A stretch of DNA of 23,495 nt from Lachnospiraceae bacterium. GTDB lineage: Bacteria; Bacillota; Clostridia; Lachnospirales; Lachnospiraceae. Position 1 is the first letter of the stretch. Each line of letters opens with the position of its first letter. Both the position numbers and the translations under genes were made by a program. The notes beneath the pieces are model-generated. The model did no database searches, was not told the origin of the DNA, and was given only the letters and a program-made list of their open reading frames with translations. The stretch spans positions 1 through 23,495 of the forward strand of contig CAAFVW010000157.1 in assembly GCA_900766575.1 (NCBI GenBank), read 5' to 3'. Of this stretch, positions 8,249 through 14,772 are shown in pieces.

Positions 8249-9095
8249 TGTCTGAATCTATCCTCTCCAGTGTCATTCTTCCCAGCTTACCGCTACGGAA
8301 ATCATCGATCAGAAGTCCGGATGCCTTTACCAGGTCCAGCTGTTCTCCCTTTGAATAACATTTGCGGCTCTCTGCCACCGCTTCCAGTATTTCTATGGGT
8401 TTACCCACAGGATCTGCTGCGTAGCGTTCCTGCAGTGCTTTCGGATACAGCTCTTTGATGGCTCCGATAAGATCACATGCCAACTCATCAGGGATCAGGA
8501 TCTCATCATTCATGGATCCGATAAATGCCAGCCGCATTCCCACCTGCTGGTCCTCAAACTTCGGCCACAGGATACCGGGGGTATCCAAAAGTTCCAGTCC
8601 CTTGTTCAGCCGGATCCACTGTTTTCCTTTTGTCACGCCTGGCTTATTACCGGTCTTTGCACAGGCTTTGCCTGCAAAAGAATTAATAAAAGTGGATTTT
8701 CCTACATTGGGAATTCCTACGACCATTGCACGGACCGGACGATTTACGATTCCACGCTTCCTGTCACGCTCGATTTTTTCCTTACAGACTTCCTGTACCA
8801 GTCCCTGAATGGATTTGATTCCCATTCCGGTACGGGAATTGATCTCCAACACTCCCATTCCCTTTGCGGCAAAATATTCCACCCATTTTTTATTCCAGAC
8901 AGGATCCGCCAGATCGGATTTGTTCAATAAAATGATCCTGGACTTTCCCTTTCCCAGTTCATCAATGTCTGGATTTCTGCTGCTGATGGGAATTCTGGCA
9001 TCTACCAGTTCAATGACCAGATCGATAAGTTTTATATTTTCCTGCATCATACGACGTGCTTTGGTCATATGTCCGGGATACCATTGATAATTCAT
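8241..9095 (-). CDS. rbgA: Ribosome biogenesis GTPase RbgA (YlqF)
   Basis: A circularly permuted GTPase needed late in 50S subunit assembly in B. subtilis. The start is put at 9095 (MNYQWYPGHM, preceded by AAGAGG), the family's usual opening; the open frame runs 27 codons further up into the neighbouring lepB. In the 284 residues the GTPase motifs come in permuted order: G4 NKSD at 58-61, G1 GIPNVGKST at 127-135, a G2-like threonine in PGVTKG at 155, and G3 DTPG at 171-174. A C-terminal ANTAR-like RNA-binding helix region follows. It sits between two signal peptidase genes, overlapping the second by 8 bases. Confidence 0.96.
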   Translation of the reverse strand: MNYQWYPGHMTKARRMMQENIKLIDLVIELVDARIPISSRNPDIDELGKGKSRIILLNKSDLADPVWNKKWVEYFAAKGMGVLEINSRTGMGIKSIQGLVQEVCKEKIERDRKRGIVNRPVRAMVVGIPNVGKSTFINSFAGKACAKTGNKPGVTKGKQWIRLNKGLELLDTPGILWPKFEDQQVGMRLAFIGSMNDEILIPDELACDLIGAIKELYPKALQERYAADPVGKPIEILEAVAESRKCYSKGEQLDLVKASGLLIDDFRSGKLGRMTLERIDSDNE

Positions 9096-9127
9096 TCGTT
9101 TCCTCTTTCCTTTATTCCTGCATTCCT

Positions 9128-9703
9128 TTATTTGATAAATCCCATACCTTCTGTAGAAGATTTTAGGTGGAACCATGCCTTGCCCACAATATCATCCTCA
9201 TCCACCGGACCGATATTGGCTGATCTGCTGTCTTCACTGTTATTCGGATTATCTCCGATGCAGAAATATTCTCCGCTCCCAAGAATCAGCTCATTCTCAG
9301 CAATACCGGCATCCAGTACCCTCTCTGTAACCCAGATACTCTGCTGACCGTTCACATACAGTGTTCCGTCTGCGATCCGTACTTTATCCCCCGGTCCTGC
9401 CACGACTCTCTTAATATAATAATGGGAATTCTCATTGCCATTGGGCAGAAATGCCACAACATCTCCTGCCTTGGGGGACGACAGGATATAGGTAAAACGG
9501 TCAATGTAGATCTGCTGTCCGTTCTCCAATGTCGGTTCCATGGACATACCCACCACTCTTGCCGACCTGCCGAGGAAGATCACTATAACTCCGGCGAGAA
9601 ACACAGACAACGCAATGCTGAAGATCCAGCCGAATATCTCCCGCAAAAGTGCCTGACTGATCTTTTTCTTTTTTTTGTAAAAACTTAGTCCTTTATTTCT
9701 CAA
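9128..9703 (-). CDS. lepB: Type I signal peptidase (first of two), TTG start
   Basis: The 191-residue protein opens with a lysine-rich cytoplasmic tail (KKKKK), then one membrane segment (about 25-45) and the catalytic domain: VGMSMEPTLENG with nucleophile Ser54, AGDVVAFLP, YYIKRVVAGPGD with Lys98, and the box E variant GDNPNNSEDSRSANIG. Proline in GDNPNNS replaces the more usual basic residue; the serine and aspartate of the box are intact. The start is TTG, with AGGG seven bases before it and an in-frame stop (TAG) just upstream, so no ATG is available. It is the first gene after the promoter at 9742-9770 and heads the downstream operon. Confidence 0.95.
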   Translation of the reverse strand: MRNKGLSFYKKKKKISQALLREIFGWIFSIALSVFLAGVIVIFLGRSARVVGMSMEPTLENGQQIYIDRFTYILSSPKAGDVVAFLPNGNENSHYYIKRVVAGPGDKVRIADGTLYVNGQQSIWVTERVLDAGIAENELILGSGEYFCIGDNPNNSEDSRSANIGPVDEDDIVGKAWFHLKSSTEGMGFIK

Positions 9704-9741
9704 TGTTATGCCCTATCTTACTATCCAAGTTTACAAGTCAC

Positions 9742-9770
9742 AGTGTACCATATCCGGGGTGTTTTTTCAA
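9742..9770 (-). promoter_or_regulatory. Predicted sigma-A promoter for the lepB-rbgA-lepB-rnhB operon
   Basis: On the minus strand a -35 box TTGAAA (9765-9770) is separated by exactly 17 bases from a -10 box TACACT (9742-9747). Transcription would start near 9734, giving about 30 bases of leader before the TTG start at 9703. The -35 box abuts the T-run of the rplS terminator, which fits a stop-then-restart arrangement. Seen in sequence; activity inferred. Confidence 0.7.
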
Positions 9771-9802
9771 ATATAAAAGGCAGCTGTTCTAAAACAGCTG
9801 CC
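9771..9802 (-). terminator. Intrinsic terminator of the rplS operon
   Basis: A perfect 10-base-pair stem (GGCAGCTGTT with AACAGCTGCC, four-base loop) is followed on the minus strand by TTTTATATTT. It lies 18 bases beyond the rplS stop and ends the translation operon. Confidence 0.9.
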
Positions 9803-9819
9803 CTCACCGGTCAATACAA

Positions 9820-10167
9820 TTATTTTACTAATTCCTTAACCTTTGCCTTCTTACCAACACGATCTCTTAAGTAATTCAGCTTAGCGCGTCTTACTTTACC
9901 CTTTCTTACAACTTCGATCTTCTCTACATTGGGAGAGTGTAAAGGCCAGGTCTTCTCTACGCCGATTCCGTTAGAAGTCTTTCTAACAGTGAAAGTCTCT
10001 CTGTTGCTGCCGCCCTGTCTCTTCAGTACAACGCCCTCAAACACCTGGATTCTCTCACGGTTACCCTCTTTGATCTTGCCGTATACCTTAACGGTATCGC
10101 CAACTTCAAACTGGTCAACGGTCTCTTTTAACTGTTCTGCTTCGATCTCTTTGATAATGTTACTCAT
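9820..10167 (-). CDS. rplS: 50S ribosomal protein L19
   Basis: L19 sits at the 30S-50S interface of the ribosome. The 115 residues match the family along their whole length: FEVGDTVKVYGKIKEGNRERIQVFEG, VVLKRQGGSNRETFTVRK, GIGVEKTWPLHSPNVEKIEV and a basic tail with RRAKLNYLRDR. GGAGG six bases before the ATG is a near-perfect ribosome binding site. It is the last gene before a strong terminator and has its own candidate promoter and leader in the 115 bases after trmD. Confidence 0.99.
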   Translation of the reverse strand: MSNIIKEIEAEQLKETVDQFEVGDTVKVYGKIKEGNRERIQVFEGVVLKRQGGSNRETFTVRKTSNGIGVEKTWPLHSPNVEKIEVVRKGKVRRAKLNYLRDRVGKKAKVKELVK

Positions 10168-10246
10168 AATGAGCCTCCTTCATAAAATGGATGTTCTTAA
10201 TACCCTTGCCGGTAGCAGAGGACCATCTCGTTTTCACAACATTCAG
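10168..10246 (-). ncRNA. Candidate L19 leader (structured 5' UTR of rplS)
   Basis: Between the promoter at 10247-10275 and the rplS start lies a leader of about 75 bases that can fold: an outer helix of GAATGTT with AACATCC (one mismatch) encloses a TACC/GGTA hairpin with loop GGCAAG and a GAG/CTC element. Ribosomal-protein leaders upstream of rplS, including an Rfam L19 leader family, are known in Firmicutes and regulate the gene by binding the protein. The fold was made by eye; no match to the family model was tested. Confidence 0.4.
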
Positions 10247-10275
10247 ATTTTACCATAAGCCCGTATAAAAAGCAA
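10247..10275 (-). promoter_or_regulatory. Predicted internal promoter for rplS
   Basis: On the minus strand TTGCTT (10270-10275), a 17-base spacer and TAAAAT (10247-10252) form a reasonable sigma-A promoter just after the trmD stop. The -35 box lies inside a small AAAAAGC/GCTTTTT hairpin that could act as a weak trmD terminator. This would let L19 be made independently of rimM-trmD. Confidence 0.55.
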
Positions 10276-10282
10276 GCTTTTT

Positions 10283-11665
10283 TTATCTGTAAAGCCACCA
10301 GATCACAGGCTCCGACAGGTTCAGTCCCAGTCTCTCCTGTAATTGTACCGAGGCATTGTTGCCTTCTACGATATGGGCATAGGGAACAAATCCCTGCTCT
10401 CTCTGTCTGTTGATCAGATATCCCTCCAGAGAAGCTGCCAGCCCCTGTCTCCGACAGGTATCCTCTACATACAACATTCCCATGCTTCCATCATCATGAC
10501 AGCCGATAAAACCGGCCAGCCTCTCCTCCACGTAGATGCCGAACACTTCTCCGGCACCGATTCGTTCTCTGATGTATTCCTCTCCACCCATGTGATAATG
10601 CTCTGCCACATAAGGAACTTCTGCCTCTGTCAGCTGTCTGATATCCTTATGTCGCACCGGCAGAGGTTCACCACGGGTATAACAGGCCTGGGAACATTGC
10701 ATGCTGCCATGGTATCCCATTTTCTCGCTGATGCGATCATTCCACCTTTCCGTTACTGCTACGATACTGTGTTCTGACACGCCAGTCGGAATCAATGGCA
10801 GCATTTTCTCCAGATGTTCTTCATCCTCTGCATTGATCATGGCATTACCGATCTCCGGCAGATAGATCAGTACATTTCTGCCCTCCGCATAAAGCACTTC
10901 TCCTCTGCCTCTGGACAACGTCTCCATCATATGGATAAATATCCGCTTTTGGGAAGAAAGTTTTTTGATCACCTGCTGTTTTTCCCGGTATTTCCCATAG
11001 AGATCCGGACGGCGTTCCTCCGTGCGTCTCTCTGACTGTTCCAGACGCCATTCTGTGATCTTCTTATGATTACCGGACAACAAAACCTCCGGCACTTTTT
11101 TCCCATGCCATTCTTCGGGTCTCGAATACTGAGGATATTCCAGCAGATCATTATGAAAACTCTCCGTCTCGGCAGATTCGTTGTTATTGAGTACCCCTGG
11201 CACCAGTCTCGACACTGCATCCACTACCACCATGGCCGCCAGTTCTCCGCCGGTGAGAACATAATCTCCAATGGAAATATAATCCGTCACCACTTCTTCC
11301 AGCACACGCTCATCAATGCCTTCGTAATGTCCGCAAAGCAGTACCAGTTCTTCTTCCCCGGACAGTTCTTTTGCCTTTTTCTGGGTAAAAGGCTCTCCCT
11401 GCGGCGTCAGATAAACGCAGCGTACTCTCTTATCCCCGGCTGCTGCATGGTATGCGTCATACACCGGCTGCGCCTGCATCAGCATTCCCGCTCCGCCGCC
11501 ATAAGTATAGTCATCTACTTTGCCATGTTTATCCAACGTATAATCCCGGATATTCACCGCATCAATAGCGATCAGCTTCTTATCCGCAGCCCGCCCGAGA
11601 ATACTGGTGGCAAGTCCCTGTTCTACCATCTCCGGAAAAAGCGTCAGTATATGAAACTTCATCAT
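10283..11665 (-). CDS. trmD: TrmD tRNA (guanine37-N1)-methyltransferase fused to a GNAT acetyltransferase domain
   Basis: TrmD methylates G37 next to the anticodon of tRNAs reading CNN codons, preventing frameshifts. Residues 1-236 are a complete TrmD: FHILTLFPEM, YGGGAGMLM, the trefoil-knot S-adenosylmethionine site CGHYEGIDERV (111-121) and SIGDYVLTGGE (131-141), then PEVLLSGNH. The protein runs on to 460 residues instead of the usual 230-250. The extra 220 form an acetyltransferase-like region with a variable N-terminal half (about 245-340) and a GNAT core (about 345-460) containing the acetyl-CoA loop motif RRQGLA near 404 and GNNASVQLQERLGL. No frameshift or stop separates them. The ATG overlaps the rimM stop as ATGA. 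What the GNAT part acetylates is unknown. Confidence 0.95.
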   Translation of the reverse strand: MMKFHILTLFPEMVEQGLATSILGRAADKKLIAIDAVNIRDYTLDKHGKVDDYTYGGGAGMLMQAQPVYDAYHAAAGDKRVRCVYLTPQGEPFTQKKAKELSGEEELVLLCGHYEGIDERVLEEVVTDYISIGDYVLTGGELAAMVVVDAVSRLVPGVLNNNESAETESFHNDLLEYPQYSRPEEWHGKKVPEVLLSGNHKKITEWRLEQSERRTEERRPDLYGKYREKQQVIKKLSSQKRIFIHMMETLSRGRGEVLYAEGRNVLIYLPEIGNAMINAEDEEHLEKMLPLIPTGVSEHSIVAVTERWNDRISEKMGYHGSMQCSQACYTRGEPLPVRHKDIRQLTEAEVPYVAEHYHMGGEEYIRERIGAGEVFGIYVEERLAGFIGCHDDGSMGMLYVEDTCRRQGLAASLEGYLINRQREQGFVPYAHIVEGNNASVQLQERLGLNLSEPVIWWLYR

Positions 11666-12174
11666 AAGTCAAGCAGTCCTTCCAATACATGCACCTGCAT
11701 CGTGCCGTTTTCCACGTCCACATTCAGGATACACTGTTTGATTGCCGGCAGAAGCAGGCTTCTTCCATCTGCCATCTCCACCTCATAGACATCATTTGCC
11801 CCGGTCTCGATGACATCCTTCACCGTACCTAATTCCGTCCCTTCTTCATCCTGTACTTTCAGTCCGATCAGGTCTGCAATGAAATACTCATCTTTTTGCA
11901 GACGCACTGCGTTTTTACGGGTCACGTACAGACTTTTCTGTCGGTATTTTTCTATATCATTCATATTGTCCAGCCCTTTAAATTTCAGAATTACAAACTG
12001 TTTAAAGAACTTGACGCTCTCTATTTCCAGATTCCGTTTTTCCTTGCCGGTGTCCAGAACGACTTCCTTCAATCTGCGGAATCTTCTGGGATCATCCGTG
12101 GTGGGGTACACCTTTACTTCCCCTCTCACTCCATGGGTGGAAGTAATAATGCCGACCTGTAACAGATCTTCCAT
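11662..12174 (-). CDS. rimM: 16S rRNA processing protein RimM
   Basis: RimM binds S19 and helps mature the head of the 30S subunit. The 170-residue protein opens with LLQVGIITSTHGVRGEVKVYPTTDDP (RimM N-terminal barrel), then EYFIADLIGLKVQDEEGTELG (PRC-barrel linker and start) and LLLPAIKQCILNVDVENGTMQV, a typical C-terminal end. Length and motifs are normal. GGAG lies nine bases before the ATG. It is translationally coupled to trmD by an ATGA overlap. It is separated from khpA by 83 bases containing a terminator, so its expression depends on readthrough or an unseen promoter. Confidence 0.97.
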   Translation of the reverse strand: MEDLLQVGIITSTHGVRGEVKVYPTTDDPRRFRRLKEVVLDTGKEKRNLEIESVKFFKQFVILKFKGLDNMNDIEKYRQKSLYVTRKNAVRLQKDEYFIADLIGLKVQDEEGTELGTVKDVIETGANDVYEVEMADGRSLLLPAIKQCILNVDVENGTMQVHVLEGLLDL

Positions 12175-12203
12175 ATAATCTTACTCCATTCCGGCTTTTA
12201 GCC

Positions 12204-12240
12204 AAAAAACGGAGAAACACACACCTTGTATGTTTCTCCG
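12204..12240 (-). terminator. Internal terminator or attenuator between khpA and rimM
   Basis: A perfect 10-base-pair stem (CGGAGAAACA with TGTTTCTCCG on the plus strand, 11-base loop) is followed on the minus strand by TTTTTT. Only 29 bases remain before the rimM ATG, and they hold the ribosome binding site and a small GGCT/AGCC hairpin, leaving no room for a normal promoter. It probably gives partial termination, lowering rimM-trmD relative to rpsP-khpA. Confidence 0.85.
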
Positions 12241-12257
12241 CTCAACGTCCGGGATCT

Positions 12258-12485
12258 TTAAACGATCTCAACGTCCACTCTTGTGTTATCTTTGGATGAT
12301 GCTGCTTTCACAACGGAGCGGATTGCTTTTGCAATGCGTCCCTGCTTACCGATCACCTTACCCATATCGGACGCAGCTACATGAAGTTCAAGGACGATAT
12401 TTTTTCCTTCTGTCTTCTCAGTTACAACTACTTCATCCGGATTATCAACGAGTGCCTTTGCAACTACTTCTACTAGTTCCTTCAT
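12258..12485 (-). CDS. khpA: KH-domain RNA-binding protein KhpA (YlqC)
   Basis: A 75-residue protein made of a single KH domain with the RNA-gripping GxxG loop GKQG at 46-49 within MGKVIGKQGRIAKAIRSVV. In streptococci and other Firmicutes KhpA pairs with KhpB (Jag/EloR) to bind RNAs and affect cell elongation and division. GGAGG precedes the ATG. It follows rpsP by 31 bases, its standard position, and the transcript then meets the terminator at 12204-12240. Confidence 0.97.
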   Translation of the reverse strand: MKELVEVVAKALVDNPDEVVVTEKTEGKNIVLELHVAASDMGKVIGKQGRIAKAIRSVVKAASSKDNTRVDVEIV

Positions 12486-12516
12486 AATCCACCTCCGATG
12501 AATAGATATTTAGAAC

Positions 12517-12762
12517 TTATTTCTCGATTCCTGCAACCTTGAAAAGCTTAGCAACCTGCTCGGTAGGCTGAGCACCGTTCTGTAACCACTTCTTAGCCAG
12601 CTCTTCATTGATCTTGAAAGTGGAAGGATCGGTGGAAGGATCGTAGGTACCGATCTCCTCAATGAATCTACCGTCTCTGGGGGAACGGGAATCTGCTACG
12701 ATAATTCTGTAAAAAGGAGCCTTCTTCTGTCCCATTCTTCTTAATCTGATCTTTACTGCCAT
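12517..12762 (-). CDS. rpsP: 30S ribosomal protein S16
   Basis: The start is placed at 12762 (MAVKIRLRRM), preceded by GGAGG at eight bases; an ATG five codons earlier lies beside the ribosome binding site and would add residues not seen in S16. The 81-residue protein shows the family pattern: RRMGQKKAPFYRIIVADSRSPRDGRFIEEIGTYDP and a C-terminal WLQNGAQPTEQVAKLF. S16 stabilises the 30S body. It is preceded by 81 AT-rich bases after ffh with no clear terminator. Confidence 0.98.
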   Translation of the reverse strand: MAVKIRLRRMGQKKAPFYRIIVADSRSPRDGRFIEEIGTYDPSTDPSTFKINEELAKKWLQNGAQPTEQVAKLFKVAGIEK

Positions 12763-12843
12763 TTCTTTTTCCTCCATTAATAAAAATAAAATAATTTATA
12801 TGATAAGAACTGATTGTTCATATCGGACTTAAATGAAATAATA

Positions 12844-14223
12844 CTAGAAAAATTTACCGCCCATACCGGGGAATTTACCGCCACCGAGCATTCCTCCCAT
12901 GCCACCGCGGCCTTTTTTACCGCCGCCGAACTGCTTCATCATCTTCTGGGTCTGTTCAAACTGTTTGATAAATCGGTTCACCGTTGCGATATCCACACCG
13001 GCACCTTTTGCAATACGGTGTTTCCTCTGTGGCGTCAGAATCTTGGGATTCCTGCGCTCTTCCTTCGTCATGGATAACACAATGGCCTCTGTGCGCTTCA
13101 TCTGTTTCTCATCAATAGCACCTTCCAGATCTGATGCTTTAATGCCCATTCCGGGAAGCATTCCCAGAATACTGGACAAGCCACCCATGTTGCGCATCTG
13201 TTTCATGCTTTCCAGGTAATCTTCAAAGTCGAATTTACCTTTTTTCATGCGTCCGGCCATATCACGGCTCTTCTCTTCATCGATATCGATACTGGCCTGT
13301 GCCTTGTCAATGAGGGATAAAACATCGCCCATGCCAAGGATACGGCTTGCCATACGGTCGGGATAGAACTGCTCCAGGTCGGACAGTTTCTCGCCCATAC
13401 TCACGAAGAGAATCGGCTTACCGGTAACTGCTTTGATGGAAAGTGCGGCACCACCTCTGGTATCGCCGTCCATCTTGGACAGGATCACACCATCGACTCC
13501 AACCTTTTCGTCGAACTCTTTTGCAACATTTACGGCATCCTGACCGGTCATGGCATCTACTACCAAAAGTGTCTGATGCACGGTTACGGTCTCTTTAATC
13601 TCCTGTAATTCTGCCATCATGTCTTCATCTACATGAAGTCGTCCGGCAGTATCCAGAATCACCACATTATGACCGTTTTTCTCTGCATATGCAATGGCTT
13701 CTTTTGCGATCTCGGCAGGTTTATGATTCGTTCCCATAGAGAACACATCCACTTCCTGTTTTTTACCATTGATCTGTAACTGTTCAATAGCCGCAGGTCG
13801 ATAAACATCGCAGGCTACCAGTAATGGCTTCTTGCCTTTCAGCTTCAGCTTACCGGCAATCTTGGCTGTTGCGGTAGTCTTACCTGCACCCTGAAGACCT
13901 GCCATCATGATAACGGTAATTGCTTTACCGGGCTGCATGGCAATCTCTGTGGTCTCACTGCCCATGAGACTGACCATCTCTTCATTTACGATCTTGATCA
14001 CCATCTGTCCGGGATTCAGACCGTTCATGACATTCTGGCCAATGGCACGTTCTTCCACTGCCTTCACGAACTGCTTGACTACCTTGAAATTAACATCGGC
14101 CTCCAACAGTGCCATCTTGACTTCTTTCAGTGCGGACTTTACATCCTCTTCTGTCAGACGGCCTTTGCTTCTTAAATTTTTAAAAACATTCTGGAGTTTG
14201 TCTGTTAAGCTTTCAAATGCCAT
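12844..14223 (-). CDS. ffh: Signal recognition particle protein Ffh
   Basis: Ffh is the SRP54 GTPase that with SRP RNA binds signal sequences emerging from the ribosome and delivers them to FtsY at the membrane. The 459 residues contain the helical N domain, the G domain with P-loop GLQGAGKTT (109-117), DVYRPAAIEQL, DTAGR and SKMDGDTRGGAALS, and a C-terminal M domain with GMLPGM, RRNPKIL and a Gly/Met-rich tail. AAGGAG precedes the ATG. ylxM ends 10 bases upstream, as in most Firmicutes. No SRP RNA gene was seen in the window. Confidence 0.99.
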   Translation of the reverse strand: MAFESLTDKLQNVFKNLRSKGRLTEEDVKSALKEVKMALLEADVNFKVVKQFVKAVEERAIGQNVMNGLNPGQMVIKIVNEEMVSLMGSETTEIAMQPGKAITVIMMAGLQGAGKTTATAKIAGKLKLKGKKPLLVACDVYRPAAIEQLQINGKKQEVDVFSMGTNHKPAEIAKEAIAYAEKNGHNVVILDTAGRLHVDEDMMAELQEIKETVTVHQTLLVVDAMTGQDAVNVAKEFDEKVGVDGVILSKMDGDTRGGAALSIKAVTGKPILFVSMGEKLSDLEQFYPDRMASRILGMGDVLSLIDKAQASIDIDEEKSRDMAGRMKKGKFDFEDYLESMKQMRNMGGLSSILGMLPGMGIKASDLEGAIDEKQMKRTEAIVLSMTKEERRNPKILTPQRKHRIAKGAGVDIATVNRFIKQFEQTQKMMKQFGGGKKGRGGMGGMLGGGKFPGMGGKFF

Positions 14224-14233
14224 TTGCTGCTCC

Positions 14234-14575
14234 TTACCATTCCTTTAAAAGGGATCCGGATAACTCCCGGATGCGTTCCATCCGTTCCTTAGGATCTGTG
14301 TCATCATCCACAGTCAGTCTCTCGATCTCTCCGATCTTCTCCTTGGCTGCCATGAAGCGTTCCACCAGATGAAGCTTGCTCTCGTAATCTTGTAAAATCC
14401 GGTCACAACGCTTGATCAGATCATGAACACCTTGTCTGCTGATGCCTTGTTCTCCCGCGATCTCGCCAAGAGACATATCATTGTATACTGCATCCTCATA
14501 CACTCTCTGTTGATGCTCCGTGAGTAACTCACCGTAAAAGTCATACAACAGATTCTGTTCCAAAATCCTGTCCAT
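14234..14575 (-). CDS. ylxM: YlxM/UPF0122 helix-turn-helix protein
   Basis: A small, mostly helical protein with a sigma-region-4-like helix-turn-helix (MSLGEIAGEQGISRQGVHDLIKRCDRIL). YlxM proteins are encoded beside ffh and have been linked to SRP function. I choose the ATG at 14575 (113 residues, MDRILEQNLLYDFYGELL), which lines up with the length of B. subtilis YlxM. An ATG nine codons earlier (14602) has an AAGG that would straddle the predicted transcription start near 14614, so it is less likely. The C-terminal 30 residues are acidic and basic, rich in Glu/Arg. First gene of the operon. Identity is sure; the start is not. Confidence 0.93.
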   Translation of the reverse strand: MDRILEQNLLYDFYGELLTEHQQRVYEDAVYNDMSLGEIAGEQGISRQGVHDLIKRCDRILQDYESKLHLVERFMAAKEKIGEIERLTVDDDTDPKERMERIRELSGSLLKEW

Positions 14576-14620
14576 CTTATCCAGTGCCTTTCTATAGGTC
14601 ATGCGATATGCACCTTGGCT

Positions 14621-14649
14621 ATCATACTATAGAACGTCCGGGGTGTCAA
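14621..14649 (-). promoter_or_regulatory. Strong predicted sigma-A promoter of the ylxM-ffh-rpsP operon
   Basis: On the minus strand a consensus -35 TTGACA (14644-14649) is followed after exactly 17 bases by TATGAT (14621-14626), five of six to consensus. Transcription would start near 14614. It is the best promoter match in the window and drives the secretion and translation operon. Confidence 0.85.
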
Positions 14650-14722
14650 GTATTTTTTCTTTACACTTTTGTACTTGTATCCTGTAGAATATGAATAGGA
14701 ATAAATTATAGGAAATTATGAC

Positions 14723-14754
14723 AAAAAACAGGCTCTGTTTCCAGAGCCTGTTTT
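14723..14754. terminator. Terminator of the GH26 mannanase gene
   Basis: AAAACAGGCTCTG pairs perfectly with CAGAGCCTGTTTT around a four-base loop, and the minus strand continues into TTTTTT. It lies 19 bases past the mannanase stop and separates it from the ylxM promoter. Confidence 0.9.
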
Positions 14755-14772
14755 CTGTCATTTTAAGATTCT

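Noticed and set aside
11066..11788. 240-codon plus-strand open frame opposite trmD and rimM
   Set aside because: Antisense shadow of two clearly recognised genes; no supporting motif.
12243..12290. GGACGTTGAG appearing twice around the end of khpA
   Set aside because: One copy encodes the khpA C-terminus and the other follows it; only two 10-base copies with no symmetry or spacing that suggests a binding site.
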